A DNA stretch of 61,072 nucleotides. It comes from Deltaproteobacteria bacterium. Its GTDB lineage: Bacteria; Desulfobacterota; Binatia; DP-6. Location: positions 1-61,072 of the forward strand of contig VBKJ01000136.1 in NCBI GenBank assembly GCA_005879795.1. Reading direction: 5' to 3'. The notes under the pieces are model-generated. The model did no database searches. It was not told the DNA's origin and saw only the letters and a list, made by a program, of their open reading frames with translations. Positions 44,444 through 58,662 of the stretch are shown piece by piece (within the stretch, counting starts at the first letter, position 1; each line of letters begins with the position of its first letter). A program made the position numbers and the translations under genes.

Positions 44444-44554
44444 CCGGGAATCCTCCTTCCGAAAGGACGCAAGCTACGGGGCGGAACCGGCGACGTCAAG
44501 CACCGGCTGCGCTTTGCTTTTCGACATATCGCGTGCTACCCGCCCGCAGCCGCC

Positions 44555-44909
44555 ATGCGGCTCCGCGCGATCCTGCTCGTCGCCCTGCTGGTGCTCCCGC
44601 TCGCGGGTTGCGCGGCGTCCATCGCGAGCATCAACGCGCGGCCGGACAAGTACTACCAGCACAAGGTCAAGGTCGTCGGGCATATCGAGCGGATGCAGTT
44701 CCTGCCCCACGCGACGCTGCTCGAGGTGGCCGACGCCCGGGGTCGGCGGCTCCTCGTGCGCTCCGTGGACCCGGTCGAGGCCGAGACAGGCGACTGGGTG
44801 CGCATCGAGGGCGTCTTCGTGCCCGAAGTGAACGTCGAGGACGCGACCCTCTACGACGTGCTCAGCGCCGAGCGCATCGCGCGCACGCGGGCGCCGCGCT
44901 TTCGGAACC

Positions 44910-44917
<8 letters not shown>
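44555..44917 (+). CDS. Small OB-fold-like lipoprotein
   Basis: 120 residues. [19 protein letters not shown] is a lipoprotein signal with Cys19. The rest reads [40 protein letters not shown] and [20 protein letters not shown], a five-strand OB-fold pattern. Likely anchored in the outer or inner membrane facing the periplasm. Divergent from the SurA/DsbA gene and overlapping serS tail-to-tail by 8 bases. No specific ligand known. Confidence 0.75.
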
Positions 44918-46193
<1,276 letters not shown>

Positions 46194-46559
46194 CTAGCCA
46201 GCCACCTCGAAGGCACCGCGCACGTGCTCGACCGCCGGCGGCTCCCGGTCGAAGCGGATGCCGATCACGTCGAAGCGCGCGTCGCGCTCGTGCCAGCGCC
46301 GCTCGGCCAGGAAGTGGCGGGCGACACGTGCCACGCGCGCTTGCTTGCGGCCGTCGACCGACTCGAGCGGGGTGCCGGCGGCGCTGCCCCGGCGGCTCCG
46401 CACCTCGACGAACACCAGCACCGGCCCGTCGAGCGCCACCAGATCGATCTCCCCAGCGCGGCAGCGGTAGTTGCGAGCCACGATCGTGTAGCGGTGCGTG
46501 CGGAGGAACGCTTCCGCAACTGCCTCGCCCCGCCGCCCGAGCTCGCCCCGCCCGTCCAC
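46194..46559 (-). CDS. YraN family protein (UPF0102)
   Basis: 121 residues from GTG 46559. A restriction-endonuclease-like fold: [20 protein letters not shown], then [20 protein letters not shown] and [10 protein letters not shown], i.e. the E...D...ExR/K arrangement (GEIDLV, VFVEVR). The family is widespread and its role is uncertain, possibly in DNA processing. It is first in the yraN-serS pair and divergent from gatC with about 84 bases between, which must hold both promoters. Confidence 0.9.
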   Translation of the reverse strand: MDGRGELGRRGEAVAEAFLRTHRYTIVARNYRCRAGEIDLVALDGPVLVFVEVRSRRGSAAGTPLESVDGRKQARVARVARHFLAERRWHERDARFDVIGIRFDREPPAVEHVRGAFEVAG

Positions 46560-46643
46560 GCGCCCGCGACATTACCCGCCGCTTCTCGCCCTCGCAAGGC
46601 GGTCGTCGTTGCGCGGCAGCGGGCGGTACGCTACCAAGGCGCG

Positions 46644-46931
46644 GTGGCCATCACCCGCGACGAGGTGCGGCGGATCGCGGCGCTCGCGCGGCTGCGCCTC
46701 GAGCCCGCCGAGGAGGAGCGCCTGACCGCCGACCTCGATCACATCCTCGAGGCGTTCGCGCGCTTGAGCACGCTCGACACGAGCGCGGTCGAGCCCACCG
46801 CGCAGGTCGAGGAGGACCGCCCCGCCTTCCGCGACGACGTGGTCGCGAATCCGCCGGCCACCGAAGCACTCCTCGCGAACGCCCCCGCGCGCGACGGGCG
46901 CTTCTTCCGCGTGCCGAAGATCATCGAGTGA
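46644..46931 (+). CDS. gatC: Glutamyl/aspartyl-tRNA amidotransferase subunit C
   Basis: 95 residues from GTG 46644, the standard GatC size. [20 protein letters not shown], the [16 protein letters not shown] helix and the tail FFRVPKIIE are typical. GatC wraps around and stabilises GatA. The stop overlaps the gatA GTG by 4 bases (GTGA 46928-46931). Presence of GatCAB implies that Gln-tRNA, Asn-tRNA or both are made by amidating misacylated tRNAs. Confidence 0.95.
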   Translation: MAITRDEVRRIAALARLRLEPAEEERLTADLDHILEAFARLSTLDTSAVEPTAQVEEDRPAFRDDVVANPPATEALLANAPARDGRFFRVPKIIE

Positions 46932-48388
46932 CGGCTCTCGCCGACCTGTCGCTACGCGAGGCGGCGGCGCGCGTCCGCCGGCGCGAGATCTCCGCCACGG
47001 ACCTCGTGCGGGACGCCTTCGCGCGCATCGCCGCGGTGGACGGCAAGGTCGGCGCGTTCCTCACCCTGAACGAGGCCGAGGCGCTGGCGGCCGCGGAGGC
47101 GATCGACCGCAAGGTCGCCGCCGGCGAGGACGCGGGGCCGCTCGGGGGCGTGCCGATCGGCGTGAAGGACATCATCTGCACGGCCGGGCTCCGCACCACC
47201 GCCGCCTCGCGCATCCTCGAGCGCTTCGTGCCCTCCTACGACGCGACCGTGACGGCGCGCCTCCGCCGGGCGGGCGCCGTCATCGTCGGCAAGCTCAACT
47301 GCGACGAGTTCGCGATGGGCTCCTCGACCGAGAACTCGGGGTTGGGCACGACGCGCAACCCCTGGGACGGGGGGCGCGTCCCGGGCGGCTCCTCGGGCGG
47401 GTCCGGCGCGGCCGTCGCGGCGCGCGAGTGCCACGCCGCGCTCGGCACCGACACCGGCGGCTCGGTGCGCCTGCCGGCGGCGTTCTGCGGCGTGGCGGGG
47501 ATGAAGCCCACCTACGGCCGCGTCTCGCGCTACGGCGTCATCGCCTACGCCTCGTCGCTCGACCAGGTGGGACCGCTCGCGCGCGAGGTCGCCGACGTGG
47601 CCGTCGTGCTCGAGGCGATCGCCGGCCACGACCCGGCGGACTCGACCGCGTCGCCGCGGCCCGTGCCGTCGTATCTCTCGGCGCTCGACGGCTCGGTGCG
47701 CGGCCTCCGCCTCGGCCTCCCGCGCGAGTACTTCGTCGAGGGCATGCAGCCCGAGGTCGAGGCCGGCGTGCGCGCCGCGGTCGCGGAGCTCGAGCGCCTC
47801 GGCGCCGCCGTCGAGCCGGTGTCCCTGCCCCACACCGAGTACGCGATCGCCACCTATTATCTCATCGCCACCGCCGAGGCGTCCTCCAACCTGGCGCGTT
47901 ACGACGGCATCCGCTACGGGCTGCGCGCGCCGCGCGCGGCGCTCACCGAGATGTACGAGGCGACGCGTGCCGCCGGCTTCGGCGCGGAGGTGAAGCGCCG
48001 CATCATGCTCGGCACCTACGCGCTCTCGGCCGGCTACTACGACGCGTACTATCTCAAGGCGCAGCAGGTGCGGACGCTCATCCGGCGCGACTTCCAGCAG
48101 GCGCTCGCCCGCTGCGACGCGCTGGTGACCCCGGTCGCGCCGACCACGGCCTTCCGCCTGGGCGAGAAGACGGCCGATCCGCTCACCATGTACCTCTCGG
48201 ACATCTTCACCATCTCGGTCAACCTGGCGGGCCTCCCCGCCCTCGCCCTCCCCTGCGGCTTCGACGGCAGCGGGCTGCCGATCGGGCTCCAGGTGATCGG
48301 CCGGCCGTTCGACGAGGCGAGCGTGCTCCGCATCGGGCACGCCTACGAGCAGGCGACCGGGTGGCACCGGAGGCCTGCGCCGCTGTGA
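46928..48388 (+). CDS. gatA: Glutamyl/aspartyl-tRNA amidotransferase subunit A
   Basis: 486 residues, amidase-signature family. It hydrolyses glutamine to supply ammonia for GatB. The Ser-cisSer-Lys triad is present: Lys in IGVKDIICT, and both serines in the amidase signature [20 protein letters not shown] followed by [16 protein letters not shown]. Length and C-terminal [15 protein letters not shown] are typical. Starts and ends with 4-base overlaps with gatC and gatB, so the three subunits are translationally coupled in order C-A-B. Confidence 0.98.
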   Translation: MTALADLSLREAAARVRRREISATDLVRDAFARIAAVDGKVGAFLTLNEAEALAAAEAIDRKVAAGEDAGPLGGVPIGVKDIICTAGLRTTAASRILERFVPSYDATVTARLRRAGAVIVGKLNCDEFAMGSSTENSGLGTTRNPWDGGRVPGGSSGGSGAAVAARECHAALGTDTGGSVRLPAAFCGVAGMKPTYGRVSRYGVIAYASSLDQVGPLAREVADVAVVLEAIAGHDPADSTASPRPVPSYLSALDGSVRGLRLGLPREYFVEGMQPEVEAGVRAAVAELERLGAAVEPVSLPHTEYAIATYYLIATAEASSNLARYDGIRYGLRAPRAALTEMYEATRAAGFGAEVKRRIMLGTYALSAGYYDAYYLKAQQVRTLIRRDFQQALARCDALVTPVAPTTAFRLGEKTADPLTMYLSDIFTISVNLAGLPALALPCGFDGSGLPIGLQVIGRPFDEASVLRIGHAYEQATGWHRRPAPL

Positions 48389-49830
48389 GCGCCTTCGAAC
48401 CCGTCATCGGCCTCGAGGTGCACGCGGAGCTGCTCACGCGCTCCAAGATCTTCTGCGCCTGCACCGCCGAGTTTGGCGGCCCGCCCAACACGAACGTCTG
48501 CCCCGTCTGCACGGGGATGCCGGGCGTGCTGCCGGTCCTGAACCGCCGTGTCGTCGAGTTCGCGATCCGCGCCGGCCTCGCGACCCACTGCACGGTCGCG
48601 CCGCGCTCGCGCTTCGCACGCAAGAACTACTTCTACCCCGACCTCTCCAAGGGCTACCAGATCAGCATGTACGAGCTGCCCCTGTGCACCGGCGGGCACC
48701 TCGACGTGCTGGTCGACGGCCAGGTGCGGCGCATCGGGCTCACGCGCATCCACATGGAGGAGGACACGGGCAAGAACATCCACGACGCGCACGGCGACGC
48801 GAGCCTGGTCGACTTCAACCGCTCGGGCGTGCCGCTCCTCGAGATCGTGAGCGAGCCGGACATGCGGAGCGTCGCCGAAGCCGGCGCCTATCTGCGCAGC
48901 CTGCGCTCCATCCTCCAGTATCTGGAGATCTGCGACGGCAACATGGAGGAAGGGAGCTTCCGCTGCGACGCGAACGTCTCCGTGCGGCCGGCGGGGAGCA
49001 CCACGCTCGGCACCAAGGTCGAGGTCAAGAACATGAACTCCTTCCGCGCGGTCGAGAAGGCGCTCGCCTACGAGATCGAGCGGCAGTCGGAGGCGCTCGC
49101 ACGCGGCGAGCGGCTGGTGCAGGAGACGCGCCTGTGGGACGCGGAGCGCGAGGAGACGCGCTCGATGCGCAGCAAGGAGTACGCGCACGACTACCGCTAC
49201 TTCCCCGAGCCGGACCTGCTGCCGCTGGTGGTCGAGCGCGGCTGGGTGGACGAGATCCGCGCCACCCTCCCCGAGCTGCCCGGCCCGCGCCGCGAGCGCT
49301 TCGTGCGCGACCACCAGCTCTCGCCCTACGACGCCGACGTCCTCACGCAGCGCAAGGACCTCGCCGACTACTTCGAGGCCGGGATCGGGGCCGGAGCGGC
49401 CCCGAAGGAGATGGCGAACTGGGTGATGACCGAACTGCTCCGCGTCGTGCGCGACGAGAAGCTCGACCGCGCGCTCGTGATCCGGGACTGGCCGCTCGCG
49501 GCCGCGCAGCTCGCCGGGCTCGTCAAGCTGGTCGACGCGGGCACGATCACCCGCAACACGGCGAAAAGCCTGATCCCGCGCCTGCGCGGCACGGACCGCG
49601 ACCCGGCCGAGCTGGTGGCCGCCGAGGGCCTCGCGCAGGTGAGCGACCGCGGCGCGCTCGACGCGGCCGTCGCCGACGTGCTCGCCAAGCATCCGGCGCA
49701 GGTCGCCGAATTCCGCGCCGGCAAGGAGCGCGTGCTCGGCTTCCTCGTCGGCCAGGTGATGAAGGCGACGGGCGGCAAGGCGAACCCGCAGGTGGTGCAG
49801 GAGCTGCTGCGGAAGGCGCTCGCGGGCTAA
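48385..49830 (+). CDS. gatB: Aspartyl/glutamyl-tRNA amidotransferase subunit B
   Basis: 481 residues from GTG 48385 (GTGA overlap with gatA). It kinases and amidates Glu-tRNA-Gln or Asp-tRNA-Asn. [16 protein letters not shown], the zinc site cysteines (CACTAEFGG and [11 protein letters not shown]), HMEEDTGK and the PET112-type block [16 protein letters not shown] are all present. The C-terminal YqeY-like tRNA-binding helical domain ends [13 protein letters not shown]. Length normal. Confidence 0.98.
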   Translation: MSAFEPVIGLEVHAELLTRSKIFCACTAEFGGPPNTNVCPVCTGMPGVLPVLNRRVVEFAIRAGLATHCTVAPRSRFARKNYFYPDLSKGYQISMYELPLCTGGHLDVLVDGQVRRIGLTRIHMEEDTGKNIHDAHGDASLVDFNRSGVPLLEIVSEPDMRSVAEAGAYLRSLRSILQYLEICDGNMEEGSFRCDANVSVRPAGSTTLGTKVEVKNMNSFRAVEKALAYEIERQSEALARGERLVQETRLWDAEREETRSMRSKEYAHDYRYFPEPDLLPLVVERGWVDEIRATLPELPGPRRERFVRDHQLSPYDADVLTQRKDLADYFEAGIGAGAAPKEMANWVMTELLRVVRDEKLDRALVIRDWPLAAAQLAGLVKLVDAGTITRNTAKSLIPRLRGTDRDPAELVAAEGLAQVSDRGALDAAVADVLAKHPAQVAEFRAGKERVLGFLVGQVMKATGGKANPQVVQELLRKALAG

Positions 49831-49964
49831 CGGCCGGGCAGGAGCTCGTCGACCGCGACGCACGCGTCGGGGAGCGCGGCGAGGTTGATGCGCTCGCCGC
49901 GGCCGGCGATGGCGGTTTCGCAGTAGCGCCTCGCCTTCCGGTCCGGTGCGCGCAGGATCTCCAC
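49827..49964 (-). CDS. Possible small protein or C-terminal gene remnant
   Basis: The frame gives VEILRAPDRKARRYCETAIA, then GRGERINLAALPDACVAVDE and LLPGR, 45 residues from GTG 49964. The frame is open a further 15 codons upstream (DIAFARQLGRNVDC) to a TGA at about 50008-50010. The protein character is good, but there is no good start or ribosome site and the upstream DNA codes the CPBP protein in another frame. It may be a short gene or the 3' remnant of a longer one. Overlaps the gatB stop by 3 bases. Confidence 0.3.
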   Translation of the reverse strand: MEILRAPDRKARRYCETAIAGRGERINLAALPDACVAVDELLPGR

Positions 49965-50013
49965 GCGTTCGTTGCAATCGACGTTGCGCCCGAGCTGCCG
50001 AGCGAAGGCGATG

Positions 50014-50871
50014 TCACCGGAACATCAAGCGCCGACGAGCGAGCAGCGCTGCGGCGACGCCCACCGCGATCCACCCCGCGACACCGCCGACGAGCGGCGG
50101 CCAGCCCGTGCCGACGAGCCAGGCGGGCGTCGGCCGGATTCCGAAGAAGAGCCGCCCGACGCGGAACGTTGCCACCCAGGCGGCGTGGATGCCGATCGGG
50201 AGCCAGAGCGCGCTGCTGCGGAGACGCGCCACGGCCAGGAGCCAGCCGAGCAACGCGAGCCCGAGGAGCTGCGGCAGCGCCGCGCCGCTCGCGAGCGGCG
50301 CGAAGAGCGTGATCGTCTGCGCCACCCCCGACCACGCGTCCCCGGGACCGCCAAAGCTCCGGGCACGGATCACGTGCACGGCCGCATAGAGGAGCGCCGT
50401 CGCCGCGACCGCGAGCACGTCTCCCGCGTCGCGCCGGATGCGCCGCAGCACGATGCCGCGGAAGAGCGTCTCCTCGCCGACCGCGAGCACGACCGCCGCG
50501 CCCGCGCCGAGGAGCGCCTTGCGGACCGTCTTCCCCGGCGAGAACCGGAGCGCGGGCACGAGGCCGCCGAAGAGCGCGGCCACCGAGAGCCCGACGGCGA
50601 GGCCGGCGAACCCGATCGCGAGGCCCCGCGCGAGCTCGCGCGCCCAGGCGTGCCGCCGAAAGCCGAGGCCCGCCGCGCTGCCCAGGTCGAGGCGGCGCCA
50701 CGAGGTCAACACGCCGGCCACGAGCAGCACCTCGAACACCCGGTCGTAGACCCGCGCGAAGCCGAAGGGACGGCCGACGATGGCCGCCGCGCCCCACGCC
50801 ACCCACGGGCTCGCGAGCGCGGTCACCGCCAGGACGGCGGCGACGAGGCCGAGGAGCCCGACCGTCCGCAC
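50014..50871 (-). CDS. CPBP-family intramembrane protease
   Basis: 285 residues with about eight membrane helices. Metal-site motifs of the CAAX/Abi (CPBP) family: VGEETLFRGIVL (EExxxR), then a His in YAAVHVIR and GIHAAWVATF (HxxxB-type third motif). Such proteases process prenylated proteins or bacteriocins or act in envelope traits. Starts at GTG immediately after the argJ stop (TGA-GTG), so it is transcribed and probably translated with argJ. Confidence 0.88.
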   Translation of the reverse strand: MRTVGLLGLVAAVLAVTALASPWVAWGAAAIVGRPFGFARVYDRVFEVLLVAGVLTSWRRLDLGSAAGLGFRRHAWARELARGLAIGFAGLAVGLSVAALFGGLVPALRFSPGKTVRKALLGAGAAVVLAVGEETLFRGIVLRRIRRDAGDVLAVAATALLYAAVHVIRARSFGGPGDAWSGVAQTITLFAPLASGAALPQLLGLALLGWLLAVARLRSSALWLPIGIHAAWVATFRVGRLFFGIRPTPAWLVGTGWPPLVGGVAGWIAVGVAAALLARRRLMFR

Positions 50872-52074
50872 TCAGGTGGTATACTCGGCGTTGAAGCGCA
50901 CGTAGGCGACCGACAGGTCGGCGGCCAGGATGCGCCCCTCGCCGCGCCCGAGGTGCAGGTCGAGCGCGATCGTGAACTCGCGCGCCCGCATCCGCCGCCG
51001 CGCCCGCGCGAGCGCCCGCGGGAGCGGCCGCCCACGCCGCGCGACCGCCACGCCGCCGATCGTCACGTCGACCCGCGCCTGGTCGATCGGCACGCCCGCG
51101 TTCCCGGCCGCCATCACGAAGCGCCCCCAGTTGGGATCGCCGCCGTGGAACGCCGCCTTGCAGAGCATCGAGTCGCCGATGGCGCGCGCCACCCGGCGCG
51201 CGCCATCGGCGGAGCGCGCCCCGCGCACCACGATCTCGACCACGCGCGTCGAGCCTTCGCCGTCGAGCACGACCAGGCGGGCGATCTCGCCCAGCACCTC
51301 GGTCACCGCTCGCGTGAGCCGGAGGTGATAGCGCGAGCCGGCGGCGACTGTCCGGTTGCCGGCCGCGCCGCCCGCGAGGAGGAGCACGGTGTCGTTGGTG
51401 CTCGTGTCGCCGTCGACCGTGATCGCATTGAGCGTCGGGGCCACCGCGTCGTGGAGCGTGCGCCGGGCGGCCGCCGCCGCGACCCGTGCGTCGGTCACCA
51501 CGAACACGAGCAGCGTCGCCATGTCGGGCGCGATCATGCCCCCGCCCTTGCCGAGCGCCGCGACGGTCACGGGCCGGCCGCCGAGCCTGAGCCGCCGCAC
51601 GGCCGTCTTCGGGAACGCATCCGTGGTGGTGATCGCCTGCGCGGCCGCGGACAGGCCGGCGGGCGAGAGCGCCGCGACCGCCGCGCGCACGCCGCGCAGC
51701 AGCCGCGGCCGGTCGACCTGCACACCGATACGCCCGGTCGCGCCAGGCGCCACCTCGCCCGGCACGCACCCGAGCAGGCGCGCCGCGAGCGCCGTCGACA
51801 CCTCCACCGTGCGGAGCCCCTCGGCCCCCGTACACGCGTTCGCGTTCCCCGCATGCACCAGCACCGCCGCCACCCTCCCCCCCGCCACCCGCCGCCGCGC
51901 CACCCGCACTGGCGCCGCCGGCGCCCGATTCACCGTGAACACGCCGGCAGCGACCGCCGGCGGCTCCGCAACGATCAGTGCGACATCCGGCCCCCGCTCC
52001 TTCATCCCGCACCGCACACCAGCGAACCGAAACCCGGGCACGCGGATGCGATGCGCGCCGCGCGCGAGCCTCAC
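50872..52074 (-). CDS. argJ: Glutamate N-acetyltransferase / amino-acid acetyltransferase ArgJ
   Basis: About 400 residues from GTG 52074. Part of arginine synthesis: transfers acetyl from N-acetylornithine to glutamate, and in bifunctional forms from acetyl-CoA. The precursor self-cleaves at a Thr; here ALGKGGGMIAPDMATLLVFV places nucleophile Thr at about residue 187. TVDGDTSTNDTVLLLAGG, GDPNWGRFVMAAGNAG and the terminal NAEYTT are all ArgJ signatures. Start is a choice: VRLARGAHRIRVPGFRFAG gives the usual N terminus. Follows secA after 163 bases. Confidence 0.95.
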   Translation of the reverse strand: MRLARGAHRIRVPGFRFAGVRCGMKERGPDVALIVAEPPAVAAGVFTVNRAPAAPVRVARRRVAGGRVAAVLVHAGNANACTGAEGLRTVEVSTALAARLLGCVPGEVAPGATGRIGVQVDRPRLLRGVRAAVAALSPAGLSAAAQAITTTDAFPKTAVRRLRLGGRPVTVAALGKGGGMIAPDMATLLVFVVTDARVAAAAARRTLHDAVAPTLNAITVDGDTSTNDTVLLLAGGAAGNRTVAAGSRYHLRLTRAVTEVLGEIARLVVLDGEGSTRVVEIVVRGARSADGARRVARAIGDSMLCKAAFHGGDPNWGRFVMAAGNAGVPIDQARVDVTIGGVAVARRGRPLPRALARARRRMRAREFTIALDLHLGRGEGRILAADLSVAYVRFNAEYTT

Positions 52075-52237
52075 CGGCCCGCGCCCGGCGGGCGCCGGGG
52101 GTGCCCCCACCGCGACCCCCGCAGGCCCATGCGCGCGCACACGGCCGGCGGGGGGGCGCCACGGCCCCGAGGCGCGCACGGGCCGAGGATCGGGAGCGGA
52201 GGGGGCACCCCCGGCGCCCGCGGGCCGCGCGTGAGCG

Positions 52238-55744
<3,507 letters not shown>

Positions 55745-55875
55745 GGGGAACGCAGTATTGTCGTCGTGGGGTTGGGGGAGGTCAAGGCTCGACGGGCCAG
55801 CCACTCACCTCGACGGATCTCGGCTCGACCTCCTTCGATGGCGCCGCTCGACCCTTCTTCCATGCACCGTCGGTC

Positions 55876-56676
55876 TCACCGCTCGATCCGCACCGCCGAC
55901 TCGAGCCGGGCGCCCAGGAAGCGCTGGCCGATGCGGACGAAGCGGTCCGGCACGTCGGTCACGAAGAAGCTCGCCGACCCGGCCCCACGCTGGCGCTCCA
56001 GGCCTTGTCCGCCCAGCAGCTCGGCGACCGCGCGCGCCGTCTCCTCGGCCGAGTCGATGAGCACCACCCGCTCGCCCATCGCCTCGGCGATCAGCGCCTT
56101 GAGCAGCGGATAGTGGGTGCAGCCGAGGACGAGCGTGTCGATGCCGCTCTTCTTCAAGGTCGCGAGGTAGGTCTCGACGACTGCGCGCGGGATCGGCCCC
56201 TCGACCCAGCCCTCCTCGGCGAGCGCGACCAGGAGCGGGCACGGACGCGTGTATATCTCGAGCCCCGGGCGGAGCGCGCGCAGCGCCGCCGTGTACGCGC
56301 CCGAGGCGATGGTCCCCTCGGTGCCGATGACGCCCACACGGCCGTTGCGGGTGCGCGCGGCCGCGGCGCGCGCACCCGGCTCGATCACGCCGATGACCGG
56401 CACGGGGTAGCGCGCGGCGAGCGCAGCGAGGGCTACGGAGGAGGCGGTGTTACACGCGACCACGAGCAGCTTGACGCCCTTCGCGATCAGGAAGTCGACG
56501 TTCTCGATGCTGTAGCGGGTGACCGTTTCCGCCGACTTGGTGCCGTAGGGGTAGCGGCCCGTGTCGCCCAGGTAGACGAGATCCTCGCGCGGCAGCGCCG
56601 CGAGGAGGGCGTGCAGGACGGTGAGCCCGCCGACGCCCGAGTCGAAGATCCCGATCGCGTCGTCCCTGCTGGCCAT
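55876..56676 (-). CDS. murI: Glutamate racemase
   Basis: 266 residues. Converts L- to D-glutamate for peptidoglycan. IGIFDSGVGGLTVLHALLAA, LGDTGRYPYG, both catalytic cysteines (LLVVACNTASS and LVLGCTHYPLL) and VIEPGARAA are all present. Length normal. It lies between engB (36 bases) and secA in a long codirectional series. Confidence 0.97.
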   Translation of the reverse strand: MASRDDAIGIFDSGVGGLTVLHALLAALPREDLVYLGDTGRYPYGTKSAETVTRYSIENVDFLIAKGVKLLVVACNTASSVALAALAARYPVPVIGVIEPGARAAAARTRNGRVGVIGTEGTIASGAYTAALRALRPGLEIYTRPCPLLVALAEEGWVEGPIPRAVVETYLATLKKSGIDTLVLGCTHYPLLKALIAEAMGERVVLIDSAEETARAVAELLGGQGLERQRGAGSASFFVTDVPDRFVRIGQRFLGARLESAVRIER

Positions 56677-56711
56677 GCCCGGGCGTCTTATCCCCCACCG
56701 CACCGTCCGCC

Positions 56712-57290
56712 TCAAGCTACCCAACCGTCGACGACCCGCCAGAGCGCGGCCCGTCCCTCGCCCGTGCGCGCGGAGAAGCCGATCAGCGGGACCGTGCCCC
56801 CGAGCCGCCGGCCGGCGGCCGCGAGCGCGCGCCGCGCCTCCTCGCGCCCGAGCTTGTCGAGCTTGGTCGCGGCCACGGCGGCGGCCTTTCCGAGCGCCGC
56901 GAGATACGCGAGCAGCTCCTCCTCCGCGGCCGCGATGCCGCGCCGCGCGTCGACCACGAGCAGCACCCCGCGCAGGGTGGGCCGCTCGCGGAGGTAGGTC
57001 TCGACCAGCGGCTTCCACGCGCGCCGCTCCGCCTCGGGGCCAACCGCGAACCCGTAGCCCGGCAGGTCCACCAGCACCAGCCGCGCGTCCAGCGCGAAGA
57101 AATTGAGCTGGCGGGTCCGCCCCGGCGTGCGGCTCGTGCGCGCGAGGCCACGCCGGCCGACGAGCGCGTTGATGAGCGCGGACTTGCCGACGTTCGAGCG
57201 CCCCGCGATCGCGACCTCCGGGGGACCGGGCGGCGGCCCGCCGCCGGGAGTGGCCGCGGCGCCGAGGAAGCGCGCCGCGATGACCTTCAT
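56712..57290 (-). CDS. engB: Ribosome biogenesis GTP-binding protein EngB (YihA/YsxC)
   Basis: 192 residues. G1 AIAGRSNVGKSALINAL, G2 region TSRTPGRTRQLNFF, G3 VLVDLPGYGFA, G4 TKLDKLGREEA, G5 GFSARTGEG. A compact EngB acting in assembly of the 50S ribosomal subunit and often needed for division. Length normal. Between murI and the SRPBCC gene (13 bases). Confidence 0.97.
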   Translation of the reverse strand: MKVIAARFLGAAATPGGGPPPGPPEVAIAGRSNVGKSALINALVGRRGLARTSRTPGRTRQLNFFALDARLVLVDLPGYGFAVGPEAERRAWKPLVETYLRERPTLRGVLLVVDARRGIAAAEEELLAYLAALGKAAAVAATKLDKLGREEARRALAAAGRRLGGTVPLIGFSARTGEGRAALWRVVDGWVA

Positions 57291-57303
57291 GGCGCGCCGC
57301 CGC

Positions 57304-57927
57304 TCAGCCCGCGGCGCGCTTCTCCGGCATCGGCGCGAGCCCGAGCGCGCGGTTCACCGCGCGCACCTGGGTGATGTAGGTCTCGCGGATCGCGCCCTTC
57401 TGCAGCGCCTCGACCAGCGCCTGCTGCTTCTGCTTGCTCGACTGCGTGAAGGTGAGCAGCGTCTTCCCGTCGGAGGTGGACGTGAACCTGTAGTCGGAGT
57501 CGATGTCGGCCAGCTTGAAGTCGATCGTGCGGCTCGTGATGCGGTGCTCCTCGGGATAGACGGTGTACTCGGTCACCAGGTCCTGCACCTTGAACCCCGG
57601 CGGCAGGATGTCGAGCGTCCCGATCACCTCGACCCGCTTGGTGTTGCCGCTCTCGCTCCCCTCGACGATCTCGGACTTCATCACGTTCTCGGGTGCGAAT
57701 TCCTTCACGCGCTCGGGGTGCTGGAAGGCGTCGAACACCTTGTCGAGCGGTGCGTCGAACCTCGAGACGAACTTCACGTGCCAGGTGTCGCCCGTCTTCT
57801 CCATGCTCTCGCTGACGATCTCCTTCGCCGCACCGGTGGCCGCCTGCTGGATCTGCCGGTACTTCACGAACACGTAGGCCAGGGCGACGAGCACGACGAT
57901 CCCGACGACGGCGAGGATAGCTTTCAT
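57304..57927 (-). CDS. Membrane-anchored SRPBCC/START-like protein
   Basis: 207 residues. One N-terminal membrane helix (MKAILAVVGIVVLVALAYVF), then a soluble domain. From about residue 48, WHVKFVSRFDAPLDKVFDAF, QHPERVKEFAPENVMKSEIV, YTVYPEEHRITSRTIDFKLA and DYRFTSTSDGKTLLTFTQSS is the strand-helix grip pattern of SRPBCC lipid/ligand-binding proteins. The helix is uncleaved-looking, so the domain is probably periplasmic and anchored. Ligand unknown. Confidence 0.85.
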   Translation of the reverse strand: MKAILAVVGIVVLVALAYVFVKYRQIQQAATGAAKEIVSESMEKTGDTWHVKFVSRFDAPLDKVFDAFQHPERVKEFAPENVMKSEIVEGSESGNTKRVEVIGTLDILPPGFKVQDLVTEYTVYPEEHRITSRTIDFKLADIDSDYRFTSTSDGKTLLTFTQSSKQKQQALVEALQKGAIRETYITQVRAVNRALGLAPMPEKRAAG

Positions 57928-57971
57928 GGAACGGCCTCTTAGCCGAACCCGCTCCGGCGATACAAGGTCGG

Positions 57972-58655
57972 TCAGCCGCTGGGGAGAAGGAGACGGAGGA
58001 CCGTCCAGATGATGCGCAGCGTGTCCCGGCCGGGGCGGAAGTGGCTCACCCGCTCGGCCACCGGCGGGTAATAGACCTCGACCGGGACCCCGAGGAGTGG
58101 CATGCCGCAGCGCGCCGCGCGCAGCAGGACCTCGGTCTCGAAGTCGTAGCGGGCGCCGCGCACGCCGAGTGCGAGCGTGGCCGCGACCGGGTAGACGCGG
58201 AAGCCCGACTGCGTGTCCGGCAGCGTCCGCCCGGCGATGGCCCGCAGCAGGCGATCGGCCATCCAGTTGCCGAAGCGGTTCAGGCGCGCGATCGTCTGCC
58301 CCTGCTTGCGGCGCGCGCCCACCACGATCGCCCCGGGCACGGCGTCGGAGGCGGCGAGCAGGGCCGGAATCTGGCTCGCGAGGTGCTGGCCGTCGGCGTC
58401 GAGCGTGACGGCGCGCCCCACGCCGGCCGCCTCGAGCGCGCGCAGCCCGGTCACGATGGCGGCCCCTTTGCCCGCGTTGGCCGGGTGCCGGTGGACCTCC
58501 GCGCCGGCGGCGCGCGCGCGGCGCCCCGTGTCGTCGTCCGAGCCGTCGTCGACCACCACGACCCGCGCGCAGTGGGCGCGCGCACCCCGCACCACGTCCC
58601 CCACCGTGGCCGCCGCCCGGTAGGCGGGAATCACCGCCGCGACGTCGGTGCGCAC
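57972..58655 (-). CDS. Family 2 glycosyltransferase (dolichol-phosphate mannosyltransferase-like)
   Basis: 227 residues. GT-A fold: VAAVIPAYRAAATVGDVVRG, VVVVDDGSDDDTG (nucleotide site), the DxD-like TLDADGQH and the GFRVYP-type acceptor segment (DTQSGFRVYP). No membrane helices. Family members transfer a sugar from a nucleotide donor to a lipid phosphate or lipid-linked glycan. Gene is 7 bases after the radical SAM gene. Confidence 0.9.
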   Translation of the reverse strand: MRTDVAAVIPAYRAAATVGDVVRGARAHCARVVVVDDGSDDDTGRRARAAGAEVHRHPANAGKGAAIVTGLRALEAAGVGRAVTLDADGQHLASQIPALLAASDAVPGAIVVGARRKQGQTIARLNRFGNWMADRLLRAIAGRTLPDTQSGFRVYPVAATLALGVRGARYDFETEVLLRAARCGMPLLGVPVEVYYPPVAERVSHFRPGRDTLRIIWTVLRLLLPSG

Positions 58656-58662
58656 CCGCGAC

